Shown: positions 35,403 to 42,992 of the stretch, piece after piece
Layout: each line of letters starts with the position of its first letter
How positions within the stretch are numbered: the stretch's first letter is position 1
Assembly: GCA_015233935.1 (NCBI GenBank)
Contig: JADFXB010000001.1
Location: 1-64,000 of the forward strand
Source: Magnetococcales bacterium
Lineage (GTDB): Bacteria > Pseudomonadota > Magnetococcia > Magnetococcales > JADFXB01
Length of the DNA: 64,000 nucleotides
Reading direction: 5' to 3'
Program-made: the position numbers and the translations under genes
The notes under the pieces: generated by a model
Databases searched by the model: none
The model's input: only the letters and a program-made list of their open reading frames with translations
Told to the model about the DNA's origin: nothing

Positions 35403-36284
35403 ATGATCACATTAAATAATAATGAATTTTATTCATTAAATACAATTTATAGGAAAAAATATGCCTTGTTTTTGATCATCTGCCTTGGAACTTTGGCCGG
35501 ATGTGTCGCAAGCACTCCACCCAAGACTGACGACCAACAAAGTAACAATAAAGAGAGTCAGTGTGGGGATGTTGATGAATATATTGAAAAAATTTATAAT
35601 CCGCTAAATTATCTAGCAAGAGGAGTGCTAAGCATCTCTCCTGTAGCCCGCAAAGAGTTGAAGAATGGAGATATTGCTAATGCACATAGGCGAAGAGTAG
35701 ATTGTTTCCGTGCAGAAGCTGGGAAAGGGAATGCCAGCTCCCAATTCAATCTTGGTGCAGCCTACTATTATGGTGAGGGGGTAAAACAGGATTTTACCGA
35801 AGCCGCAAGGTGGTTTCGCGAATCTGCCAATAATGGAAATGTCAACGGACAATTTGCCACGGGTGTTTGCCATGAGAAAGGACAAGGAGTTGTAAAAAAT
35901 TACAATGAAGCGATAAAATGGTACCGCAAGGCTGCGGACCAAGGCAATGTAACAGCACCTAAACGAATTGAAGAAATAAATAAAATACTTCAAGAAATTG
36001 CTGAGGAGGAAAAACTAAAAAATGATCGCGCCCAAAAATTGATTAAAGACCGGGAAGAATATATTAAAGGCCAATTGGAGAAAGCAAGAATCTTCAGAAA
36101 AACCGTGCAGGTCGGATCAGAGACAAATTGCGGACCAGTCATTGATATTAGAGATAAGCTAATAAAAATATATTTCCCAGTGAAGGAATATGGCAATGAG
36201 CACTGGATAAAAAAGGAGCAATTATTTCCTCCCGGTTATGGTTGCTATTTTTATAACGGGCAATATGAACCACCTATTAAGTAA
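35403..36284 (+). CDS. Sel1-repeat lipoprotein
   Basis: I choose ATG 35403, behind CAGGAG, giving about 293 residues. An unusually long N-terminus leads to a lipobox (ICLGTLAGC). Two Sel1-type repeats follow: ASSQFNLGAAYYYGEGVKQD and FATGVCHEKGQGVVKN with EAIKWYRKAADQGN. A charged helix (residues about 190-240) precedes a C-terminal domain with a conserved-looking CGPVIDIRDKLIKIYFP. It probably sits on the outer membrane as a protein-interaction lipoprotein. AT-rich base use sets it apart from the tra genes. Confidence 0.7.
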   Translation: MITLNNNEFYSLNTIYRKKYALFLIICLGTLAGCVASTPPKTDDQQSNNKESQCGDVDEYIEKIYNPLNYLARGVLSISPVARKELKNGDIANAHRRRVDCFRAEAGKGNASSQFNLGAAYYYGEGVKQDFTEAARWFRESANNGNVNGQFATGVCHEKGQGVVKNYNEAIKWYRKAADQGNVTAPKRIEEINKILQEIAEEEKLKNDRAQKLIKDREEYIKGQLEKARIFRKTVQVGSETNCGPVIDIRDKLIKIYFPVKEYGNEHWIKKEQLFPPGYGCYFYNGQYEPPIK

Positions 36285-36340
36285 AAACGCAATTCACAAA
36301 TGCTTATTTTAAAGTTGATGGTTCTGCTTCTCAACGATGG

Positions 36341-36682
36341 TCACTGATTCTTATTTACTTCAATCCATGCATCCAATAATGCATGGATGTTTACCAAATA
36401 GATTGATGCCTTGCATTCATTTTCTTCTGCAATATTCTGCTTCTCAACTTTAATCCATGCATCCAATAATGCATGGATTTTTACCAAATAGATTAATGCC
36501 TTGCATTCATTTTCTTCTGCAATAGATTCTTCTAAATATCTCCACCAACGATCTATATCATATTCAACATATTCGAGTTTCATCCTGTATTTCTCTGATG
36601 GTTTCATTATTTCAAAAATTCTATCATATTGGGACATCCAAGAATGATACTCATCGTTTAATAGAAAAATAATTTTTTCCAT
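36341..36682 (-). CDS. Small helical protein with an internal 30-residue duplication
   Basis: A 113-residue minus-strand protein of no known family. Its C-terminal half is two near-identical 30-residue units, each carrying IAEENECKA followed by IYLV and IHALLDAWI; they correspond to a 90-base tandem DNA repeat. The N-terminal half is aromatic-rich (EYHSWMSQYDRIFEIM, DRWWRYLEES). It lies downstream of the repressor operon and its hairpin. The duplication looks recent. Confidence 0.55.
   Translation of the reverse strand: MEKIIFLLNDEYHSWMSQYDRIFEIMKPSEKYRMKLEYVEYDIDRWWRYLEESIAEENECKALIYLVKIHALLDAWIKVEKQNIAEENECKASIYLVNIHALLDAWIEVNKNQ
36364..36543. repeat. 90-base tandem duplication inside the small helical gene
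   Basis: TCCATGCATCCAATAATGC occurs at 36364 and again at 36454, and the following bases agree almost throughout, giving two adjacent 90-base units. The length is divisible by three, so the reading frame is kept. Each unit also has a short inverted repeat (TCCATGCAT / ATGCATGGA). Confidence 0.85.
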
Positions 36683-36708
36683 TTGAACTCCATTACTTTA
36701 TATTGATA

Positions 36709-36744
36709 AGCCCCAAGCGAAGGAATGACCCTTCGCTTGGGGCT
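36709..36744. terminator. 15-base-pair hairpin after the repressor operon
   Basis: AGCCCCAAGCGAAGG (36709-36723) and CCTTCGCTTGGGGCT (36730-36744) pair perfectly around a 6-base loop. It lies 18 bases downstream of the repressor stop on the minus strand and upstream of the next minus-strand gene. There is no long T run, but stem strength and position suggest a terminator. Confidence 0.75.
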
Positions 36745-36762
36745 AAAGCACAGATTAAGTAT

Positions 36763-37428
36763 TTAATATTCCTTATATTTAGAAACCACCACACCGATGA
36801 TTTTGAAGGCTGAGGAGACCTCAATCAGAGGATAGCGGGGGTTCAAGGGTTTGAGAAATTTTTGCCCGCCATCGAGCATTAGTTGCTTGAAAGTGGTACG
36901 GCCTTCATCGGTGTAGGCGATGACGAACTTTCTGTGTTCTGGGGTGACATTTGGGTCCACAATAATGATATCTCCTTCGGAGAATTCATTTTCCATGGAG
37001 TCACCGGAAACCCGTAGTGCGAAGGCTTGTTTGCTGACCCGATGGGTGATAGGAACCCACGATTCCACTTCCGATTGCTTGTAACCTTCCTGGCCCTGCC
37101 AAACTGCGGCTTTTTCCCAACTAATCAATGGAATGCGGGGAGTCTGATGCATGGGTATTTGGTGGGTTTCCCTGTGCCCGCCTTGCATGACAGTGGCAGT
37201 ACCGCTATTGCTGTTGCTGCTGATCATATTTCCCCTCCCCGTCTCCAACCATATGGGGTCAACGCCGCAAGTGACAGCGATGGCGACAGTACGCCGGGAG
37301 GAGCGGGAGCGTCCGCATTCCAGTTTGTGGATAGCAGTTTGGCTGATGCCTATTCGGTCGGCCAACTCCTTTTGGGTGAATCCGGCATTTTTGCGAACAG
37401 TCTGAACACGGTCACTAAGCTTCATCAT
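36763..37428 (-). CDS. CI/LexA-type repressor with S24 peptidase domain
   Basis: A 221-residue repressor. An N-terminal helix-turn-helix (residues about 14-36, FTQKELADRIGISQTAIHKLE) is joined by a linker to an S24 domain with catalytic Ser144 (VSGDSMENEF) and Lys181 (TTFKQL). Such proteins are inactivated by RecA-stimulated self-cleavage; SetR of SXT is the analogue controlling ICE excision. A typical Ala-Gly cleavage site is not obvious (the linker has EKAAVWQG). It is the last gene of the leftward par operon, 7 bases after the Bro-N gene, so it may sense the same signals as the partition genes. Confidence 0.88.
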   Translation of the reverse strand: MMKLSDRVQTVRKNAGFTQKELADRIGISQTAIHKLECGRSRSSRRTVAIAVTCGVDPIWLETGRGNMISSNSNSGTATVMQGGHRETHQIPMHQTPRIPLISWEKAAVWQGQEGYKQSEVESWVPITHRVSKQAFALRVSGDSMENEFSEGDIIIVDPNVTPEHRKFVIAYTDEGRTTFKQLMLDGGQKFLKPLNPRYPLIEVSSAFKIIGVVVSKYKEY

Positions 37429-37435
37429 TGCTTGA

Positions 37436-38305
37436 TTACTCGCTTTCTTGAGTTTGGTTTGAATTCGCCAGTTTCCCTTTGGCTATCAGCTTCCTCTTAA
37501 ATGCGGAAGCCTTGGCATGGATCAGCTTTTGATCATCCCCTGAGCTGACGGCCTCCCGGTAAGCCTGGCTGGCGTTTCCTGTCTGTTGGTAAATCTCAAT
37601 GAATCTTGCTTCCATTGAGTCGGTGATTGGCAGCTTTCTATGCCGTTTTTCTGGTTCAACCTGGGGAACCAGAGATTGCAGGTTGGTTTTTTCCTCGTCT
37701 GTTTGTTCCTGCAAGGGCAGATTGACCAAGTGCATGTTTTCTATTTCCATCTGCCGTTTGGTCATGTCATGGCGGGCCATAGCGTACTGGTGAAGCGTCT
37801 CACCCATTTTGATAATGGATTCTTTTACCTTCGGAACTAATTCTGAGATGATTTTGGTAGCGTCTCCGGGGAGACTATGATAGAGGCTAAAGAGGATGAC
37901 GTTAGTAATGCTATGGGCGATTGGCTTGGGCATGGGATGTGGTAAAGGGATGGGCTTGTCTTGATACTTCCCATGCTTTCGGATCGCAGGTAAAACCTCA
38001 GAGGTGACCCATTTTTTGAATATTTTGGCTTCAGGCTTGGTTGAGCCAAAAATTAGAGCGTATACACCGGATTCGTTGATGTAGTTTGACCTCTGATTGC
38101 GCCCCATGCTATCGATGACGTCGCTTTTAGCGACATCATCTTTGTCTACGTGAGTGGCAACTGCATCGCGTGGGGTGGCATAACCTAACGCCACACATAC
38201 ATCATTGGCATTGAACCAAGGGTTTCCTTCCTTATTGATCTGAATACGGATCTGTTGCCGCCCGAAGTTAAGGGGGATGAGGGGGTTCGGAATGTCTTGC
38301 GTCAT
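37436..38305 (-). CDS. Bro-N domain (phage antirepressor-like) protein
   Basis: The 289-residue protein has an N-terminal Bro-N domain (PWFNANDVCVALGYATPRDAV, NYINESGVYALIFGST, KKWVTSEVLPAIRKHG) as in phage antirepressors. The C-terminal part is charged and helical, with a KLPITDSMEARFIEIYQQTGN segment resembling a small helix-turn-helix. Antirepressors oppose CI-type repressors, and it lies directly upstream of one in the same operon. Its target here is inferred. Confidence 0.85.
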   Translation of the reverse strand: MTQDIPNPLIPLNFGRQQIRIQINKEGNPWFNANDVCVALGYATPRDAVATHVDKDDVAKSDVIDSMGRNQRSNYINESGVYALIFGSTKPEAKIFKKWVTSEVLPAIRKHGKYQDKPIPLPHPMPKPIAHSITNVILFSLYHSLPGDATKIISELVPKVKESIIKMGETLHQYAMARHDMTKRQMEIENMHLVNLPLQEQTDEEKTNLQSLVPQVEPEKRHRKLPITDSMEARFIEIYQQTGNASQAYREAVSSGDDQKLIHAKASAFKRKLIAKGKLANSNQTQESE

Positions 38306-38316
38306 TGGATTATTCC

Positions 38317-38808
38317 TTATCGCTGTTTTCTAAATTCCCAGGGAGGTTGAGGATTGGGAGCTGCCCACAAACCCCTTTTTGCATCCATCGCCTCCTGCTG
38401 GAATTGAAACAAGGTAGGATCTTTAGCGTACTGCTCATAAGTCCAGGCCATGCCCTGACGCACCTGCTCGGCATTGATGTTGGTATTACCCAGAAAAAGG
38501 GTGGCCATGGTACGGTTGTAGCGGTCTTTATTCTTGGTAGGGGGAATGATGATAGAAACCTTTTTCCCCATGACCATGGCGGCAAGATGCTGGCGGGACT
38601 CTTTTCCATACGGCTGGTTACTTTCCGGCGCATCAATTTGTGCGAGACGTAAGCGGGTTTCGTTGCCATCGAGCATGGCAACAACCGTATCCCCATCCAC
38701 GACTCGGACAATTTCCCCTTCTTTCTTGGCAGGCTGACAAGCAGTGAGAATGATAGAAAGCAGAGAGAAGATGAGTATGACAACTATACGCCTTGGATTG
38801 CCGTTCAT
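38317..38808 (-). CDS. Thermonuclease (SNase) family lipoprotein
   Basis: I choose ATG 38808, behind GGAGAA; a start at 38829 would overlap the upstream gene. The 163-residue product has a lipoprotein signal (VVILIFSLLSIILTAC) and SNase motifs: VVDGDTVV, RLRLAQIDAPE and NKDRYNRTMATLF, with the Asp, Arg and Glu residues needed for Ca-dependent nuclease activity. It would be a periplasmic or outer-membrane nuclease. Such genes are common on plasmids and ICEs; here it lies within the par operon. Confidence 0.85.
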   Translation of the reverse strand: MNGNPRRIVVILIFSLLSIILTACQPAKKEGEIVRVVDGDTVVAMLDGNETRLRLAQIDAPESNQPYGKESRQHLAAMVMGKKVSIIIPPTKNKDRYNRTMATLFLGNTNINAEQVRQGMAWTYEQYAKDPTLFQFQQEAMDAKRGLWAAPNPQPPWEFRKQR

Positions 38809-38809
38809 A

Positions 38810-39127
38810 TCATTCTCCGAGCATTTCATTCAAATCATCATCAGAACAAAGATTTTCAAGGTTATAGTTCATGGAACCTGAAGAAGAGGATTGTTGATGG
38901 ATAGCAGGTTCGGATGGCATTGGACGCTCTGTATTTTGTTGAAAGGAAATTTTTCCTTGCAGAATCATCAAGCCGCATTGAGCCAGATAGCGCATCCTTG
39001 CTCCTCGCGCCATAGGATCTCTGCCCAAGAATTCGTTGAAAAGTTCTGGTTCGGCATCCTCGTTAAGAATGATTTGCAATCTTATTTTCCGAGGGAGAAT
39101 TTTGGTTCCCATAGTCTTATCCATCAC
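38810..39127 (-). CDS. ParR/StbB-like partition adaptor (candidate)
   Basis: The 105-residue protein starts with a basic strand and helices (RKIRLQIILNEDAEPELFNEFLGRD, then ARGARMRYLAQCGLMI), similar to ribbon-helix-helix ParR/StbB adaptors, followed by a polar tail. It overlaps the ParM-like gene by 11 bases, the usual parM-parR order. It should bind a centromere and tie DNA to ParM filaments. Family assignment is mainly from context. Confidence 0.6.
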   Translation of the reverse strand: MMDKTMGTKILPRKIRLQIILNEDAEPELFNEFLGRDPMARGARMRYLAQCGLMILQGKISFQQNTERPMPSEPAIHQQSSSSGSMNYNLENLCSDDDLNEMLGE

Positions 39128-40127
39128 TGGTTAAGGTGTTTTTACTGTGCCGTTCCCCAAACAAAAAGAATCCTCGGACATTGGCAAAAGCCGGGTTGGT
39201 AGCGATTTCTATCGTGTGGTTGGGAAATACTTTCTTGAAGGCAGGCAGGAAGAAATCAGCACCACCGCCCACCAAAATAACACGGGAAATATCAATGACA
39301 TTTCCGATTTTACTCACGACCTGTTGGGCGATAAGGTCAGTCAATGGAGCAACTGCCGGTAGGTGTTGCTTGAGATCATAAGGTTTCCCAAACGCCTCAA
39401 ACATCCAACCATTTTTGGCAGATTGCTCCAAGGTGTTTGTGCTGGTGATCGGAACGTTCAGCTTTTTGGATACCTCCTCGGAAAGTTTGGCAAGAATATT
39501 GGACATGCCTCCGGGAAAGCTGCCACTTCTTTCCTTAATGGGTTTCAAACCATGGCAAACCAGAAAATCCATAGTGAAATAACCTGGATCCAGAACCAGA
39601 ACATTGGCGGTTCTAGAAAAATTGCTGGTGGCCGCCATATGATCCATGAATCCCCCCATGGGTTGGGGTATGACGACGCACCTTTGGATGACAACTATTT
39701 TGCCATTTGGAAATATGTGGGATCCTTCCAACCTTTTGGCCAGCATAGCTTTATCACGCCAGTACGCATTGACGGGCAAGCCAGCTACCAGCAGATCCAC
39801 CTCCTGATGTTTCATGTAATGCAACGTTCCATGGAACAATGCCATGTAATAGGGAGAGTTAGCGTAGTCCTGGTTTAAGCTGCGTCCATCTCCCACATGC
39901 ACGCTATGAATGGTGTCCTTGCCCACCTCGAACTCCACCCCATCTACCCGCACCTTAACCACATCCATAGAGGCTAGAAGCCTTTCACCCTTATCCAATG
40001 AACTTGGGGTAGTAACAATGGATGGAATAGAGTCGGTGATAATCGCACCGCTTGTTTCGTCCCGCCCACCGGTAAATTTGCAGTTGCCATAGCCGCCATC
40101 AAATGCGGCAATAATTTTCTTGCTCAT
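39117..40127 (-). CDS. parM: ParM/StbA-like actin ATPase
   Basis: I choose ATG 40127, behind GAAGG, giving 336 residues; an upstream in-frame start at 40202 is less likely. Actin-fold motifs: phosphate-1 DGGYGNCKF near residue 9, phosphate-2 VLVLDPGYFTMDF in the middle, and adenosine VILVGGGADFFLPA near 285. It would polymerise with ATP and segregate the DNA. SXT carries a comparable parM-type locus (srpMR) for maintenance of replicating ICE copies. It heads a five-gene operon ending in the repressor. Confidence 0.82.
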   Translation of the reverse strand: MSKKIIAAFDGGYGNCKFTGGRDETSGAIITDSIPSIVTTPSSLDKGERLLASMDVVKVRVDGVEFEVGKDTIHSVHVGDGRSLNQDYANSPYYMALFHGTLHYMKHQEVDLLVAGLPVNAYWRDKAMLAKRLEGSHIFPNGKIVVIQRCVVIPQPMGGFMDHMAATSNFSRTANVLVLDPGYFTMDFLVCHGLKPIKERSGSFPGGMSNILAKLSEEVSKKLNVPITSTNTLEQSAKNGWMFEAFGKPYDLKQHLPAVAPLTDLIAQQVVSKIGNVIDISRVILVGGGADFFLPAFKKVFPNHTIEIATNPAFANVRGFFLFGERHSKNTLTSDG

Positions 40128-40300
40128 GCCTTCAAACCTTCCTTTTCTTGGCTGTCTTAGAAATGAGATCAACGATCTTGAAAAACAGATCGATCCACTC
40201 AAAATTTCTCGAAACCTGGCGGATTGCTTGTCCGATGCTCATATATAAGACAATCAATCTGACATATGAGATGGCGGAATTTTAGCCGTACCACTTGGGT

Positions 40301-40341
40301 CTGGCGACATCACAAAAGGGGGAGATGCCCCCCTTTTATTC
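40301..40341 (-). promoter_or_regulatory. Regulon box, minus strand, driving the parM operon
   Basis: Read on the minus strand: GAATAAAA, GGGGGGCATCT, CCCCCTTTT, GTGA, TGTCGCCAG. GCATC starts 19 bases before the end motif, as in the plus-strand copies. It ends 174 bases upstream of the parM start. Its core is a near-palindrome shared with a plus-strand box at 40328-40350. Confidence 0.6.
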
Positions 40342-40350
40342 TACGTCCAG
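40328..40350 (+). promoter_or_regulatory. Opposing plus-strand box at the same site
   Basis: On the plus strand the same core reads CCCCCCTTTT, then ATTCTACGTCCAG, matching the CCCCCTTTT plus 13-base ending of the 29146-29188 box (TTTTGAGATATGTCCAG). The site is therefore arranged as two back-to-back boxes, one facing parM and one facing the structured stretch before the integrase. Confidence 0.45.
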
Positions 40351-40983
40351 ACCTTTTCAGCAGGTGCAATGAGTAGAAATCGGAGGGTGAAAGTCTATAA
40401 AAATCATCCCTGTATTTTCACTTGGACAAATAGAGAATGACATCCGGGAACCCTACGGCGGCAAGGGCGGACCACCTGCAACAAGTCAGATGAATATAGA
40501 GAAACAAAAACTTGTTATTGAATTTTTCATTCGTCGGGGATAAATTTGGACCATTGTTTCCTGCCTCATGGATGAAGGCAGGGTGCACCCCATGCACATA
40601 TAGGTGGGGAGGCTACGGACTTACCAGGGAGGTAAGTTTGACAGAAGCCGACACAGGTTGAACTTGCAGAACAAGGGAGACCTCTCCGGCCTGGACCGGA
40701 CACACGGGAAGGTAGACAAAGTCCTTCCATCCTTCAAAGGACAGGTCAAGACCTGTCCATCAGGCGATTCTCTGTCACCAGGGATCGATAAAGCCGGAGT
40801 TCTGGCAGCCAAAATCATTTGGCCATATTCGAGGCGGGCAGATTGCCGGTCCTCACCACCACGTTGTTCAATCAAACCAAACACACAGGCAGTTCACACA
40901 GCCCCACCGGGGGGACGCTATGAAACCCCCAAGGGGATTCGTGCGTCCGCTTCCCGTGGGACATCAACCCAGGAGAAAAACGC
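40351..40983 (+). other. Hairpin-rich, apparently non-coding region (candidate ncRNA, oriT or origin)
   Basis: I see no convincing gene in these 633 bases. A 127-codon open frame at 40604-40987 starts with GTG, lacks motifs and runs through all the inverted repeats. Perfect short stems follow one another: 40560-40582 (CCTGCCT/AGGCAGG), 40583-40597 (GTGCA/TGCAC), 40619-40637 (ACTTACC/GGTAAGT), 40685-40700 (TCCGG/CCGGA), 40739-40758 (GGACAGGT/ACCTGTCC) and 40902-40912 (CCCC/GGGG). This could be a structured RNA read from the box at 40328, a transfer origin, a replication origin, or the ParR centromere. A GGGTGAAAGTC stretch at 40384 faintly recalls group II intron RNA. Confidence 0.5.
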
Positions 40984-41319
40984 ATGAATACCAACACGAT
41001 CAAACACAACGAACACAATCAGAACAACCTGCATCACAATGGCCATGACCTGTTGCCCATGCTGGCAATGGAGTGGTTCCCGATGCAACCGGGTCTCCGT
41101 CTGGCAAACGGAATCAACCTGTACCGGGGTAGTTTTTTGTCCCAATTCTTCGGCGGTTCTATGAACAGCCGGGCCGTGTCTGAGGGGAAGGAAGCGGACT
41201 GGCTTCACACTCTCGGCGGCGGGACTACTCACACTGACAATCAGTGCGGCCAGTCAAGGAAGACGAATACAGGGGAAGGAAGAGATGGAAACAGCCTACG
41301 GCTGGAAGGCCAAACTTGA
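40984..41319 (+). CDS. Doubtful small protein before the integrase
   Basis: A 111-codon frame begins at ATG 40984 after a good AGGAGA, ending inside the integrase start (35-base overlap). The predicted protein is rich in Asn and His at the N-terminus and has no domain. It may be a leader or genuine accessory gene; the ribosome site is the only support. Confidence 0.3.
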   Translation: MNTNTIKHNEHNQNNLHHNGHDLLPMLAMEWFPMQPGLRLANGINLYRGSFLSQFFGGSMNSRAVSEGKEADWLHTLGGGTTHTDNQCGQSRKTNTGEGRDGNSLRLEGQT

Positions 41320-42268
41320 CAAAATCCTCCGTGAGCATATCCGGGGTTCCAGTCGGCATCCGGGGAAATCGGTATCGATCCAAACCCAGGTTGCCCGGCG
41401 GGCTGTCTTGTTCATGGCGTTCAAAACATTGCGGGAAGATTTGGGGTTCAGGATTGAGGAGCCGGACAACCTCAAACCAAAACACGTTGAAGCGTTGGCA
41501 AAATTTTGGGAGGAATCCAACTTATCGGCATCCACCATACAGAACCGAATCAGCCACATGAGGGTATTTGCCGGATGGATAAACAAACAGGGAATGATCC
41601 AAAGTCCCTGTGAATATCTGGCCGACCCGCAAAGGGGAAAACGTACCCTTGTTGCTGAAAAGGATCGATCATGGGAAGGCAACGGCATAGACCTGGTCCA
41701 GGTGCTTGAGTCGGTTAAAGCTGCCGATCCATGGATTGCCATCCAGCTTGAACTGCAAGCGGCACTGGGATTACGGAGGCAAGAAAGTTGGCGTCTCCGT
41801 CCTGGTATCGATTGGAACCATAGTTCGGACGTTCATGTTTTTCGGGGAACCAAGGGAGGGAGGAGCAGGCGAGTACCGGTTGACACCGAAGCCAAGGTTG
41901 AAGTTTTGCAACGCGCCCTGGCCATGGCTGGCCCGGATGGTTCCATGATGCCAGCCAACTACACCCTGAAACGGTGGTTATCCCACTATGATTATTTCCT
42001 TCAAAAATTGGGGATCACCAAGCAAGGGCTTGGGGTAACCAGTCATGGCCTACGCCATGAATATGTCCATGGCCGATACCAAGAGAGAATGGGAGTACCG
42101 GCACCGGTACGCGGCGGGGAAAAACCAGCCATGACCACCGATGAACGGCGGGTTGCCGAGAGACACATTTCGGAAGAAATGGGCCACTCCCGACCATCCA
42201 TTGTAACAGCCTATAGCGGCTCAAACCGGAAGACAAAGACTGTCAGGAAACCATCAAATTTAGGATGA
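41285..42268 (+). CDS. Tyrosine recombinase (integrase_1-like)
   Basis: A 327-residue tyrosine recombinase. N-terminal core-binding helices are followed by the catalytic set: Arg in GLRRQES, Lys in GTKGGRSRRVPV, HGLRH, and GHSRPSIVTAYSG with the nucleophilic Tyr. It starts at ATG 41285 behind GGGGAAGGAAGAG. Proteins of this family are commonly carried by ICEs. It could be the main ICE integrase or a resolvase; a second integrase lies at 58344-59513 next to the probable attachment site. Confidence 0.82.
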   Translation: METAYGWKAKLDKILREHIRGSSRHPGKSVSIQTQVARRAVLFMAFKTLREDLGFRIEEPDNLKPKHVEALAKFWEESNLSASTIQNRISHMRVFAGWINKQGMIQSPCEYLADPQRGKRTLVAEKDRSWEGNGIDLVQVLESVKAADPWIAIQLELQAALGLRRQESWRLRPGIDWNHSSDVHVFRGTKGGRSRRVPVDTEAKVEVLQRALAMAGPDGSMMPANYTLKRWLSHYDYFLQKLGITKQGLGVTSHGLRHEYVHGRYQERMGVPAPVRGGEKPAMTTDERRVAERHISEEMGHSRPSIVTAYSGSNRKTKTVRKPSNLG

Positions 42269-42456
42269 ATTTGAGCAGAGAAAAATAATAATAAAAACAG
42301 CATATTAAGAAGGTGAAAAATGGAAATATCAAGCCTGAAGAGCTATTCACGATAATTTCATCTATCGGTAATAGGTTTTTGTGGCCCTGGCAGACTATTT
42401 ATTAACTTACTCTCGTTCAATTTGGACCTTTCCCTTGGAGGATGATTGAGGCAGAT

Positions 42457-42648
42457 ATGGCCGGAATCCATCAAAAGTTGGTCAACTTTATCACCGAACA
42501 CCACCACTCAGCCTGGATCAAACCTGTTCCGGGAGACGGTAGAAAAATTGCTGCGGTGGAAATATTGGTGACGGATTATGGAACGGTGGAGAGGACGGTT
42601 ATTCTGGAACCGACTTGGGTAAGTGTTTTGGGGTGGCTTGGTTATTGA
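42457..42648 (+). CDS. Small hypothetical protein
   Basis: ATG 42457 has TTGAGG five bases upstream; an in-frame ATG at 42442 sits too close to the GGAGG there. The about 63-residue product (beginning AGIHQKLVNFITEHHHSAWI, with an EILVTDYGTVERTVIL strand) is not recognised. The 188 bases between the integrase and this gene show no feature. Confidence 0.4.
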   Translation: MAGIHQKLVNFITEHHHSAWIKPVPGDGRKIAAVEILVTDYGTVERTVILEPTWVSVLGWLGY

Positions 42649-42992
42649 TCATTCCTGGTTGCGGTATAGATTACACCATCTGGTTTCGGGGCTGTCAGAA
42701 ATACATAGGTCCGATCTGGCCTGGTACCACTAATGGAAATCTGGGGTGCGTCATCAGTGTGCGAAAGAGTCTTTCTGACCTGACGGTAAATAAGTTGACA
42801 ACGCCCTTTCATCTGTTCTGGAATGCGTTACCGCGTCACGGTATCATCCAGGGTGGAATTTTTGATTAAGGTTAATGAAAAACCCCTGGTTAATTATAGT
42901 CTACTATATGTATACTGACCACGCTAGGGGTTAGGGGATTCAATTTTCGGTCCCCTGAAATCCACCACCAAACGATTGCAGGGGAATCTTGC
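42649..42992. other. Intergenic region upstream of hsdM with possible promoter
   Basis: No supported gene; an 84-codon frame at 42615-42869 lacks an ATG and a ribosome site. AACCCCT (42881-42887) and AGGGGTT (42926-42932) bracket an AT-rich core containing TATACT at 42911-42916, which could be the -10 of the hsdM promoter and an operator dyad. This is weak evidence. Confidence 0.35.

Noticed and set aside
36364..36543. CRISPR-like repeat
   Set aside because: Only two adjacent 90-base units without spacers, within a coding frame; a tandem duplication explains it.
40370..40640. Possible group II intron fragment (GGGTGAAAGTC and nearby stems)
   Set aside because: No intron-encoded protein, no domain V hairpin recognised and no clear 5' or 3' boundary; only short resemblance.
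40604..40987. 127-codon plus-strand frame
   Set aside because: Starts with GTG, has no ribosome site or motif, and overlaps the chain of inverted repeats, so it looks like chance coding in structured DNA.
42615..42869. 84-codon frame before hsdM
   Set aside because: No ATG start or ribosome site, and no motif.
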